This document shows, piece by piece, positions 8,931 to 16,600 of a stretch of DNA of 64,000 bases. Source of the DNA: an uncultured Psychrosphaera sp. GTDB taxonomy: Bacteria > Pseudomonadota > Gammaproteobacteria > Enterobacterales > Alteromonadaceae. Location: positions 33,296 through 97,295 of the forward strand of contig NZ_CANMSK010000017.1 of assembly GCF_947500655.1 (NCBI RefSeq). Reading direction: 5' to 3'. Made by a program: the position numbers and the translations under genes. A model generated the notes under the pieces. It was not told the DNA's origin, did no database searches, and saw only the letters and a program-made list of their open reading frames with translations. Every line of letters starts with the position of its first letter. Positions within the stretch are counted from its first letter, which is position 1.

Positions 8931-9259
8931 TGTACGTGCCTGACAAAGGAGACATTGTTACTCTAAGTTTTGATCCAAGCACAGGTCGTGAAATTATGAA
9001 ACGACGACCTGCTTTTGTGGTTTCCAGAAAGGTGTTTAATGAGCATACTGGTTTTGCAATTGTTGCACCAATCACCAGCACCAGCCGCAATATGAAACTG
9101 GAAGTCGTGCTACCTAATAATTTATCGACCCAAGGCGCAGTGTTAATACACCAAGTAAAGTCTTTAGATTTCTCAGAATGTGATATGGAGTTCTTAGAAA
9201 AAGCACCACAAACAATAACAGATGAAGTTACAAAGCTGTTAAAAGTCGTTATTTCCTAA
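8930..9259 (+). CDS. mazF: MazF/PemK-type endoribonuclease toxin
   Basis: A 109-residue mRNA interferase. The N-terminal PDKGDIVTLSFDPSTGREI and RRPAFVVSRKVFN match the conserved MazF/ChpB beta-strand core (GDIV, RPA.VVS). The AIVAPITSTSR strand and the GAVLIHQVKSLDF motif, containing the usual substrate-site residues, follow. Full length for the family. It overlaps the antitoxin by one base. About 20 bases after the stop the hairpin repeats resume. Likely intact, so the pair may stabilise this repeat-rich region. Confidence 0.9.
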   Translation: MYVPDKGDIVTLSFDPSTGREIMKRRPAFVVSRKVFNEHTGFAIVAPITSTSRNMKLEVVLPNNLSTQGAVLIHQVKSLDFSECDMEFLEKAPQTITDEVTKLLKVVIS

Positions 9260-9279
9260 GAAGTTATCCCAAGCTGAAA

Positions 9280-9429
9280 CGGGTTGTTAGTTCCTGACAC
9301 AACCTAAGTGCATAATCCATGCTGTGGCAGGTTGTCAGTTCCCGACACAACCTAAGCGAGCACATCCATGCGGCCATCAATAATACATCCATGTATTGAT
9401 GGCATCCCATCATCCATGATGTGAACAAT
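9280..9429 (+). repeat. Hairpin block downstream of mazF
   Basis: It contains a GGGTTGTTAGTTCCTGACA variant of the GGTTGTC/GACACAACC stem-loop. It is followed by a near-identical copy of the 7031-7130 block at 9322-9423, including AATACA-TCCA-TGTATT and CATCA-TCCA-TGATG. Confidence 0.8.
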
Positions 9430-9558
9430 ACCTTTTTGCAACAGCCCAAAAAGGCGCAGGCTTGTGTTCTTTCTTTTCTAAAAGAATTATTTCTGTTGCA
9501 CTGAGCGTATTGATAGATCTTATTTCGCCCCTCGGCAAGTTACCTTTTTGCAACAGCC
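9430..9558 (+). repeat. Partial copy of the 406-bp repeat
   Basis: Matches 8143-8271 (ACCTTTTTGCAACAGCCC through CGCCCCTCGGCAAGTTACC), then passes into R1 copy 3. It shows that the modules are recombined or duplicated as blocks. Confidence 0.8.
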
Positions 9559-9564
9559 CAAAAA

Positions 9565-9672
9565 GGCGTGGGCTTAGTTTCTTCTTTAAAAGATAATTCG
9601 CTTTATATATTAATATCTATGTAGTTATCTTTAATAGATATTCTCTGAAGTATCAGGTTTCGCCCCTCGGCG
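9565..9672 (+). repeat. Repeat module R1, copy 3
   Basis: GGCGTGGGCTTAG, then TTTAAAAGATAATTCGC through GGTTTCGCCCCTCGGCG, as in copies 1 and 2. It is followed by another stem-loop with the GCAACAGCCC loop and GTTAC / GTAAC arms. The bases 9673-9830 are further diverged modules with no gene. Confidence 0.8.
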
Positions 9673-9830
9673 AGTTACCTTTTTGCAACAGCCCAAAAAC
9701 GTAACCTGCTCTTATTATGAAACAGAGCGCCGCTTCCAATCAATATTCTTATCCTTAATAAAACTGAGTTTAAGTATTAACTTTGATATCTGTATTTAAA
9801 TTCACTATAGGTTTCGCCCCTCGGCGAGTG

Positions 9831-10236
9831 ACCTTTTTGCAACAGCCCAAAAAGGCGCAGGCTTGTGTTCTTTCTTTTCTAAAAGAATTATTTCTGTTGC
9901 ACTGAGCGTATTGATAGATATTATTTCGCCCCTCGGCGAGTGACCTTTTTGCAACAGCCCAAAAATGTAACCGAAAAAGGCCGCCCGTACCAAAATATCA
10001 CTTTGTATTAAATAGTAACTTTTATCATCAAATACGGAAAAACTTTCGTCCCTGAAAACCTTTCCTCAATGGGCATCCATGCCCAACCGATTTGAGAAAA
10101 GTTATATTGAATACAGATATTTTGAATCGGGAAAGAAAAGCAAAGAGCAAAAGCAGAGCGAACCTTGCGGTTCGTTTTTGAATTCAAAGGTGAGTGTCAT
10201 TGTTATAAATCTTAATTTAACCCTGACCCGTTTTAT
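9831..10236 (+). repeat. 406-bp long repeat, copy C (includes the 89-bp terminal module)
   Basis: Same length and orientation as copy B (8143-8548). It contains GGGCA-TCCA-TGCCC near 10070 and ends in the 89-bp module (10148-10236). The YobI-like genes follow directly. Confidence 0.9.
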
Positions 10237-10255
10237 TACAATTCTTGTACAAAAA

Positions 10256-10284
10256 TTGACTTATATGTTTGTGCAATTTAGAGT
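10256..10284 (+). promoter_or_regulatory. Candidate sigma-70 promoter of the YobI-like pair
   Basis: TTGACT, 17-base spacer, TAGAGT, lying between the end of the 89-bp module and the first gene. The start codon at 10326 has AAAGGGA upstream. Prediction from motif match only. Confidence 0.4.
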
Positions 10285-10325
10285 GGATGTTTACGGTATT
10301 CATATAGTGAAAGGGATTTAAAAGC

Positions 10326-12113
10326 ATGACAACTGAAATGGATGAAGTCAAAAATTTACCTGACTTGAGTCATGACAACCAGTTAAAAGTAAACGATATC
10401 CAAATATATTTGGACTCACTAGATGAGATGATTCTCGCGAGGGATGAAAGAATATGTAATATAGCTTTAACTTCCTCTTTTGCTGGAGGAAAAAGTTCAA
10501 TAATCAGTACCTACCTTAACACTCTTGGAGCAAGTCCATCTGTAAAAAATGACTCTAGATCTATTGATAACCAAAACAAATCAAGAAAAATTAAGTCGAT
10601 AGAAATATCGCTTAAAACGTTGACAGATGTAACGAGTCAGAAGAAAGAAAAAAAACCATTAGTTGAAGGTTTAACTGGTGAGTACGAACATCTTGATAAT
10701 TGTCATGATGTAGATGTACAAAAAATTGAAGCTGGAATACTGAAACAACTACTCTACCGTTTGGGGAGTAAAGAATCTCGAGTATTTCGTAACCGGACTA
10801 TATTTGAATTAGACAAAATAAGTTTTGGTATGTGGCTAACTTTTATTTTGTGGTTTCTTTCATTTACGTTTGTTATTTTCAACCCAGATTTTACCCTCGG
10901 CTCTCTTCTCCAGCAATTAACACCACGAAATACATTTTGGTCTGGAGCTAAAATAGTTATAGCAACCTTTTTGTATTCAACTTTTGTTATAACGTCCGCT
11001 GTTTTAATAAAACCTCTAGTAAATTTAGTTAGACAATATCGGATATCTCACCTCGCGTTAGGTGCAATAGAAGCAGAGGTCAAACATAATGATTCATCAC
11101 AAGGTGATCCAGATTTTGACAATCATTTAGAAGAAATTATTTATTACTTTAAAAAAAGCAAAGTAAATTTAGTTGTAATAGAGGACGTTGATAGATTCAA
11201 AACTCCCAGTATATTCTTGAAATTATCAGAGATTAATAAAATCATTAATGATGCTGCTGAAATTGGAAAGTCAGTAGGAGAAAACTCTTTACCTGTTAAG
11301 TTTATTTATGCAATTAAAGATGAACTGTTTACAAGTCAAGATTTAACTAAATTATTTGACGTCATAATTCCTATTGTTCCAATTATGTCTAAAGCTAACT
11401 CTTATTCCGTATTTGAAACACAGCTAAAATTATTGGATCTACATAACGACTTTGGAGAAAGATTTTTAAGGCAAATATCAGTTTATTTCACAAACCCTCG
11501 AGAGATTAAACAAATTGTAATGGAATACTACCATTATAAAAAAGTTGTCTTAAATGAGCCGTCTGATTCAAATAATCAATACGAATCGTTATTAGCACTA
11601 ATGATTTATAAGGTTTTATATAGTGAAGACTTTGAAAGGTTAAATAATGGCAAAGGTTATATAGCTCAAATATTTAGACGTGCAGAAATAGAACGTACCA
11701 ATATTATTAAAAATATTAACACTGATATTGAAATATTAGGTTCTGAGTTAGCTGCTGTACGAGGAATTGAACAACTTAGAAATTATGAAGATAGATTGAA
11801 GCAAGTATACATAGATGCAATACACGAATTAGACTTGAAATATAAAACAAAAATACTAAGTATAAATGGTGTAGATACATTTGATCTATCACTAAGTAAG
11901 ATCAAAAATATGAATAAAGCAGCCTATTATGAAACAGCGTTTTACAACGAACCTCAAGGTGAGGTTATAAGAACTCCTGTCACTGGAGACGAATTTTTAA
12001 ATCAATCTAAAGTCTTTTCAAATCAAATCGAGATGTTTAAATCTGATTTAGACCAACAAATACAAAAACAAAATGAAACAATTAAAGGTTTAGAAAATGA
12101 TTTAAAAAAATGA
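10326..12113 (+). CDS. YobI-like P-loop NTPase, N-terminal part
   Basis: A 595-residue ATPase of the YobI/KAP-like type. The P-loop is at 50-57 (SSFAGGKSS; the first glycine of the motif is Ser50, K56 and S57 are kept). Two transmembrane helices lie at about 169-187 and 208-230, between Walker A and Walker B, as in membrane-anchored KAP-type NTPases. Walker B is LVVIEDVDR (282-290). A sensor-like KFIYAIKDELF (325-335) and VIIPIVPIMSKANS, both typical of YobI-like proteins, follow. Coiled-coil-prone segments lie at about 450-500 and 565-595. The function is not established. The base composition is visibly more AT-rich than the division genes downstream. It ends on an A7 run overlapping the next gene. 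Confidence 0.75.
   Translation: MTTEMDEVKNLPDLSHDNQLKVNDIQIYLDSLDEMILARDERICNIALTSSFAGGKSSIISTYLNTLGASPSVKNDSRSIDNQNKSRKIKSIEISLKTLTDVTSQKKEKKPLVEGLTGEYEHLDNCHDVDVQKIEAGILKQLLYRLGSKESRVFRNRTIFELDKISFGMWLTFILWFLSFTFVIFNPDFTLGSLLQQLTPRNTFWSGAKIVIATFLYSTFVITSAVLIKPLVNLVRQYRISHLALGAIEAEVKHNDSSQGDPDFDNHLEEIIYYFKKSKVNLVVIEDVDRFKTPSIFLKLSEINKIINDAAEIGKSVGENSLPVKFIYAIKDELFTSQDLTKLFDVIIPIVPIMSKANSYSVFETQLKLLDLHNDFGERFLRQISVYFTNPREIKQIVMEYYHYKKVVLNEPSDSNNQYESLLALMIYKVLYSEDFERLNNGKGYIAQIFRRAEIERTNIIKNINTDIEILGSELAAVRGIEQLRNYEDRLKQVYIDAIHELDLKYKTKILSINGVDTFDLSLSKIKNMNKAAYYETAFYNEPQGEVIRTPVTGDEFLNQSKVFSNQIEMFKSDLDQQIQKQNETIKGLENDLKK
12104..12113 (+). other. A7 slippery run at the junction of the YobI-like ORFs
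   Basis: The 5' frame reads TTA AAA AAA TGA. A AAA AAA (12104-12110) is a classical -1 slippery heptamer, and T TTA AAA (12101-12107) is another. Slipping back one base reads on into ATG AGA AAT and opens the whole 701-codon downstream frame. Confidence 0.6.
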
Positions 12114-14215
12114 GAAATGCAACAGTTAAAGAAATTTTACAGTTTGAAGGTATTAAAAATAAAATATATCAAACCTATAATCACTTTGAATGCACTGATG
12201 AATATAAGTTAAAAGAGGAACCAGAAGACACAAAAGCAAAGACACAAAAACAGATTGTATACATAAATCCTTTGATAGATTATTTATTAATAAATGGCTA
12301 CTTAAATGAAAAGTTTGAAATGATCATAGGTAGGCAAGGTGATGGACTGTTAACCCGAACACAACAGGGCTTTGTAAAAGCTATAGCAAGTAACAAAGAT
12401 ACGGATCCTGAAACCAATATAGTGAATTCTTTAGACATAGATAATGTTTTGAAAGTATTTAATTATGAAAATATGCAGAGTAAGTCATTTGTAAATTATG
12501 GACTTTTAAAAGTCATTTGTTCTAAAGCAAGTTTGATAATCGAATATCAAGATTGCATTGATTCGATGGTGCGTGGAGCCCTTGAACGTAGTGATTATTC
12601 GGAACTATTAAAATGGGTAGAGTTTGTTGAATATAAAAAACACATTATTAATCAAATAACCAACCAAGCCCCCAATATTATTTCAACAATTTTAACTAGG
12701 CCAGATTTTGAAGGTTTTGATAAATATGATTTTTTCAGTGCAATACTTATTCATAAACAAATAAAAATAAAAGAAGACCAAAAAAATATAAGAGTTTTTC
12801 TAAGAAGGCAACCTCAAATAATTGATATAGAAAAGGAATGTAATAAGTCGATTTCTGAAGGCACTCTTAAAAATTCTGGACTATTGCCTACATTAGAAGC
12901 ATTGAAGAACACATTAAAAGACTCAAAGTTTACAACATCGATTAATAATAAATTAACAGAGGTACAAATAAGTTTTTTTCTTAAGAATGATTTTGTAATG
13001 TTAAATATAGAATCGTTTAAAGTGTTAAATGGAATTAATGAAAATACACCTTTACCGTATTGTTTTTTCCACTCTCATAGTGACGAACTAAACATTTGGG
13101 ATAACGAAGGTATAGATGAAGCGTATCAACGATTAATAAATAAGTTGTTTGATACGGAACTAAGTTTAGTTATAGAAGCTATTAAAGATAAGCAAATAAT
13201 AATGGATGCTATTGTTGATTATATTCACTTATTCAAACTGCCAAAACTAACCCCTGAAAATATAGAAGATATTGTTACTAATCATACTTTTGAGTTGGAT
13301 TATATTACATCCGATTTTTCTGACGATGTAACTAAGCGTTTACTGCAGGCTGGAAAATATAAGTACAGCAAAGAAAACATAGTTATAGCATGCCAAGAAT
13401 ATTCTGAAGAGTCCAAAGCATATATTTGTAATATGCCAATAAATATTGCTAAAAAATTAGATAATTTAAATTCTTATTTTGGAGAACTTGGTGATGAATC
13501 TTTATTTCATCACTTTGAAGAAATTGCACTAGAAAAAACAATTGATATTATTTTATTTAAGTTTCTACTAAATACATCTGGTTATACAATTTATGCAGGT
13601 GAAATAAATAAAAAATTAAGTGATGAGGAGTGTGAGTTTATTATTGAATCTGAATGTTTAGAATTAGATTCTGATAATTTTGAGTATGTTAATACTAACA
13701 ACCCAGCAGCAATACAGTATTTTATGTCGAACTTTCGTGATGACCTCATTAGTGTTACATATATTCAAGAAATGGCATCTGAACAATTAATGGGCTTATT
13801 ACATTATGACCTTAACGAAATAGAACTTATGACTGTCCTAGAATACGGAAAAGATGAGTTAATAAAAGAAGATGCGATAGCTTTATACAAAGTTCTTAGT
13901 AAGTTTGACTTCGAATACCCAATTCCGTATGAAGTTTTAATGGCTATACTAAAATCAAGTATAACTCAGGAAGAAAAACTAAAAATTTATATTACTAATG
14001 TTCAATATTTTGATACTACTGAGCTAAAAGAACTCCTAGCTGCAATAGGAAAGCCTTATACTCGTATTGCTAAGAGTAACTCTTATAACTACTTGGATGC
14101 CAGCCTTTTAAACGAAACACTGATAATTGAATTATATAATGAAAAGCATTTAATTCGAACAATTGATAAAACTAAAAAATTATCCAAATATCGCTTTGAA
14201 TGGAAAAAAGGATAA
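12110..14215 (+). CDS. YobI-like system, C-terminal part or partner protein
   Basis: A 701-residue, mostly helical, charged protein with no signal peptide, transmembrane helix or recognised catalytic motif. Its N-terminal region (YINPLIDYLLINGYLNEKFE, then GLLTRTQQGFVKAI) resembles, from memory, the segment following the ATPase and coiled coil in single-chain YobI-like proteins. That suggests the two ORFs correspond to one ancestral chain of about 1,300 residues. It starts at an ATG overlapping the upstream stop (ATGA) and lacks a clear ribosome-binding site. It is therefore probably made by coupling or by -1 frameshifting at the A7 run. The composition is equally AT-rich, which points to shared, possibly foreign, origin. 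Confidence 0.65.
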   Translation: MRNATVKEILQFEGIKNKIYQTYNHFECTDEYKLKEEPEDTKAKTQKQIVYINPLIDYLLINGYLNEKFEMIIGRQGDGLLTRTQQGFVKAIASNKDTDPETNIVNSLDIDNVLKVFNYENMQSKSFVNYGLLKVICSKASLIIEYQDCIDSMVRGALERSDYSELLKWVEFVEYKKHIINQITNQAPNIISTILTRPDFEGFDKYDFFSAILIHKQIKIKEDQKNIRVFLRRQPQIIDIEKECNKSISEGTLKNSGLLPTLEALKNTLKDSKFTTSINNKLTEVQISFFLKNDFVMLNIESFKVLNGINENTPLPYCFFHSHSDELNIWDNEGIDEAYQRLINKLFDTELSLVIEAIKDKQIIMDAIVDYIHLFKLPKLTPENIEDIVTNHTFELDYITSDFSDDVTKRLLQAGKYKYSKENIVIACQEYSEESKAYICNMPINIAKKLDNLNSYFGELGDESLFHHFEEIALEKTIDIILFKFLLNTSGYTIYAGEINKKLSDEECEFIIESECLELDSDNFEYVNTNNPAAIQYFMSNFRDDLISVTYIQEMASEQLMGLLHYDLNEIELMTVLEYGKDELIKEDAIALYKVLSKFDFEYPIPYEVLMAILKSSITQEEKLKIYITNVQYFDTTELKELLAAIGKPYTRIAKSNSYNYLDASLLNETLIIELYNEKHLIRTIDKTKKLSKYRFEWKKG

Positions 14216-14530
14216 AAGCGTAGGGGTAAATTAAACCAGATAAAAGCCCATCAGCGTTAGCTAATGGGCTTCTTTGCTTTTGATCTGTTTTTTAGCTCTT
14301 GATCTAACTCCCGATTTAAATATCTGTGTTAAATATAACTTTTCTCAAATCGGTAGGGCATGGATGCCCGATTGAGGAAAATGTTCATGGACGAATGTTT
14401 TTCCGTATTTGATGATTAAAGTTAGTATTTAATACAAATAGATATTTGGTTGCGGGCGGCTTTTTTCGGTTACATTTTTGAGCTGTTGCAAAAAGGTCAC
14501 TCGCCGAGAGGCGAAACCTTAGAGTTCAAG
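14212..14530 (-). repeat. Inverted copy (D) of the long repeat, beginning at the stop codon
   Basis: Read on the minus strand, it follows copies B and C in order. It runs from a CGCC-TCTC-GGCG hairpin, the AGCTGTTGC loop module and CGGTTACATTTTTGAG-type text to GGGCA-TCCA-TGCCC (near 14360). It then has AAATCGGGAG, CAAAAGCA, a hairpin and AATTTACCCCTACGCTTTTAT. It is more diverged than A, B and C. Its end lies on the TAA of the upstream gene (14213-14215). Copies C and D thus flank the YobI-like pair as inverted repeats facing inward. Confidence 0.7.
14244..14276 (+). terminator. Terminator of the YobI-like pair, part of repeat copy D
   Basis: AAAGCCCAT-CAGCGTTAGCT-ATGGGCTT followed by CTTTGCTTTT. 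It occupies the place of the CGAACC/GGTTCG hairpin in the 89-bp modules but has an entirely different stem sequence. Confidence 0.6.
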
Positions 14531-14610
14531 AATATATAATGACAAAGTTAAGACACCGAGTTAGAGAGTTAACCCGCTCTGCTACTAAAAAATAAAAAAA
14601 CACACTCTTA

Positions 14611-14625
14611 TCCCACAAAACCCCA
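14611..14625 (-). promoter_or_regulatory. Second, inverted MraZ-box-like pair
   Basis: On the minus strand it reads TGGGG-TTTTG-TGGGA, two TGGGN repeats spaced by five bases as in MraZ boxes. It lies about 110 bases upstream of the forward box. The rest of 14531-14696 shows nothing further. Confidence 0.35.
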
Positions 14626-14696
14626 CATTCACTCAACAACTATTTAAAACTCCTATTTAACAAGCTTAATAGATGAAATTCGAATATCTATGAAAC

Positions 14697-14726
14697 TTGA
14701 CAATGTTTACATTTGAAGCATAAACT
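14697..14726 (+). promoter_or_regulatory. Candidate promoter of the division cluster (Pmra)
   Basis: TTGACA, 18-base spacer, TAAACT. It lies just upstream of the MraZ box and about 95 bases before mraZ. Confidence 0.6.
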
Positions 14727-14735
14727 GTTCTTTGG

Positions 14736-14750
14736 TGGGAAAAAGTGGGA
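14736..14750 (+). promoter_or_regulatory. MraZ box
   Basis: TGGGA-AAAAG-TGGGA, two direct repeats with 5-base spacing; the third position (TGTTA, 14756-14760) is degenerate. This is the known recognition pattern of MraZ, the regulator encoded by the first gene. The site lies just downstream of the predicted -10, as expected for repression. Confidence 0.75.
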
Positions 14751-14817
14751 GTATGTGTTACTTTCATCCCTAATTGAATATATAGACGTGGTTATTACCA
14801 CATAAATGGAGTGAACA

Positions 14818-15276
14818 ATGTTTCGCGGTGCAAATCCACTTTCTTTAGATAGTAAAGGGCGGTTGTCGATACCTACTCGACATCGTGACTCGTTGCTGTC
14901 TGAATCAGAAGGGAAAATGATTTGTACAGTCGATCTCCATCAACCATGTTTATTACTTTACCCATTAGTGGAATGGGAAGAGATTGAATATAAGCTACGT
15001 CAGCTTTCATCAATGAACCCTCATGAAAGAAGGGTTCAGCGTGTTTTACTTGGTAACGCACATGAAGTTGATATGGATAAAAGTGGTCGTATTTTATTAC
15101 CAACGGCACTTAGACAACATGCTGGTTTAGATAAACCTATTATGTTGGTTGGCCAATTAAACAAATTTGAAATTTGGTCTGATAATAAGTGGCATCAGCA
15201 AATGTTGGACGATATTGAAACTGAACTTGAAGGCGACTTTGAGTTAACAGATAGTTTAAAAGACTTTTCGCTCTAA
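14818..15276 (+). CDS. mraZ: Transcriptional regulator MraZ
   Basis: A 152-residue protein with two tandem AbrB-like MraZ repeats: [20 protein letters not shown] near the N-terminus and [20 protein letters not shown] at about 80-100. Both contain the DxKGRxxxP type signature. MraZ forms a ring-shaped oligomer and represses its own cluster through TGGGN repeats, which are present upstream. First gene of the division cluster, with a GGAGTG ribosome-binding site. Confidence 0.97.
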   Translation: MFRGANPLSLDSKGRLSIPTRHRDSLLSESEGKMICTVDLHQPCLLLYPLVEWEEIEYKLRQLSSMNPHERRVQRVLLGNAHEVDMDKSGRILLPTALRQHAGLDKPIMLVGQLNKFEIWSDNKWHQQMLDDIETELEGDFELTDSLKDFSL

Positions 15277-15347
15277 TTTAGTTTTAACCTGATTGATAGA
15301 TGATCAGATTAGTAGATAAACCGATTAAATAAATATACGGCAGGGTA

Positions 15348-16283
15348 ATGACAGAAGCACACGTTTCAGTTTTATTAAAAGAATCAATTGATGCTTTGGC
15401 AATTAAGCCAAATGGTATTTATGTCGATTGTACATTTGGTCGTGGTGGTCATTCGGGTGAAATTTTAAAACAGCTTAATAGTGATGGCCGTTTATATGCA
15501 ATTGACCGAGATCCAACCGCGATTGAAGCGGCAAAAAAATTCGCAGACAATGAAAGCTTTCATATAGATCATTGTCCGTTTTCCCAGCTACAAGCTATTA
15601 TTGAAAAACATGATTTAATTGGCAAGGTAGACGGTATTTTAATGGACTTAGGCGTTTCTTCTCCACAGCTTGATGAAGCCGACCGTGGTTTTAGTTTTAT
15701 GAAACCAGGCCCTTTAGATATGCGTATGGATAATACCAGCGGTATCAGTGCTGCTGCTTGGTTAGCTAAAGCGGAAGAAGAAGATATTGCATTTGCCTTA
15801 AAAACCTATGGTGAAGAAAAGTTTGCTAAGCGTGTTGCCAGAAAAATAGTGGAAACGCGTAAAGAGTCTCCTTTATTAACCACAACAGATTTAGCGACTT
15901 TGGTGGCTAGCTGTGTACCAAAAAGCAAAGCGGAAAAGAAACATCCTGCAACTCGCACATTCCAAGGTATTCGTATTTATATCAACAGCGAGTTGGTCGA
16001 GATTGAAGCTGCACTTGAAGCTTCATTAAATGTATTGAAAGCCGGTGGCAGATTGTCTGTGATCAGTTTCCATTCGTTGGAAGACCGCATTGTAAAACAG
16101 TTTATTCGTAAAGAAAGTCAAGGCAAGCAAGTACCAAGAGGTCTGCCTATGACTGAAGCTGAGTTAAATGTTGGCATTAAACTTAAGCCTATTGGTAAAG
16201 CGAATAAGCCAACAGATGAAGAAATTACTAAAAATAGTCGAGCGCGTAGCTCAGTTCTTAGAGTTGCTGAAAGGCTAGCCTAA
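15348..16283 (+). CDS. rsmH: 16S rRNA (cytosine(1402)-N4)-methyltransferase RsmH
   Basis: A 311-residue SAM-dependent enzyme (former MraW) that N4-methylates C1402 in the ribosomal P site. Conserved N-terminal [16 protein letters not shown]-binding [14 protein letters not shown], and [19 protein letters not shown] are all present, as is the C-terminal [13 protein letters not shown]. Normal length. The stop overlaps the ftsL start (TAATG). Confidence 0.97.
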   Translation: MTEAHVSVLLKESIDALAIKPNGIYVDCTFGRGGHSGEILKQLNSDGRLYAIDRDPTAIEAAKKFADNESFHIDHCPFSQLQAIIEKHDLIGKVDGILMDLGVSSPQLDEADRGFSFMKPGPLDMRMDNTSGISAAAWLAKAEEEDIAFALKTYGEEKFAKRVARKIVETRKESPLLTTTDLATLVASCVPKSKAEKKHPATRTFQGIRIYINSELVEIEAALEASLNVLKAGGRLSVISFHSLEDRIVKQFIRKESQGKQVPRGLPMTEAELNVGIKLKPIGKANKPTDEEITKNSRARSSVLRVAERLA

Positions 16284-16600
16284 TGAAAAATATAATCGAT
16301 AGCGAATTAGCAAAACTGATCTTTAAGGATATAGGTAAGTATAAATTTACTCTTGGGTTTTTATTACTTAATGTTATTTTTGCTATCACTGTCGTTCATT
16401 GGGCACAACTTAATAGACAAATGGTGATCCAACAAGATGTATTGTTGCAACAACGCGACGATATAGACTTACGCTGGCGTCATCTGTTATTAGAGCAACG
16501 CTCTTTGGCTGAACACAGCAGAGTGGAAAGCATTGCTCGTAATCGTCTTGGTATGAAACGTCCAACAACGGATGAAGAAGTTGTGGTGACGCTACCGTGA
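16283..16600 (+). CDS. ftsL: Cell division protein FtsL
   Basis: A 105-residue bitopic protein of the FtsQLB complex, which activates septal peptidoglycan synthesis. It has a short cytoplasmic N-terminus, one transmembrane helix at about 23-42 (FTLGFLLLNVIFAITVVHWA), and a periplasmic coiled coil (about 45-85) ending in RNRLGMKRPT, the usual FtsL end. It lies between rsmH and ftsI with overlaps at both ends. Confidence 0.95.
   Translation: MKNIIDSELAKLIFKDIGKYKFTLGFLLLNVIFAITVVHWAQLNRQMVIQQDVLLQQRDDIDLRWRHLLLEQRSLAEHSRVESIARNRLGMKRPTTDEEVVVTLP

Noticed and set aside
9264..9449. 61-residue minus-strand ORF downstream of mazF
   Set aside because: Its repetitive residues simply translate the GGTTGTC and CATCCATG hairpin repeats.
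6883..10236. Integron or attC cassette array
   Set aside because: No integrase gene, no core-site pairs of the attC type, and modules of variable order; the arrangement only resembles a cassette array.
10079..10321. 80-residue ORF ending just before the YobI-like gene
   Set aside because: The middle is the 89-bp module, which is readable in the same way in every copy; nothing indicates expression as a protein.
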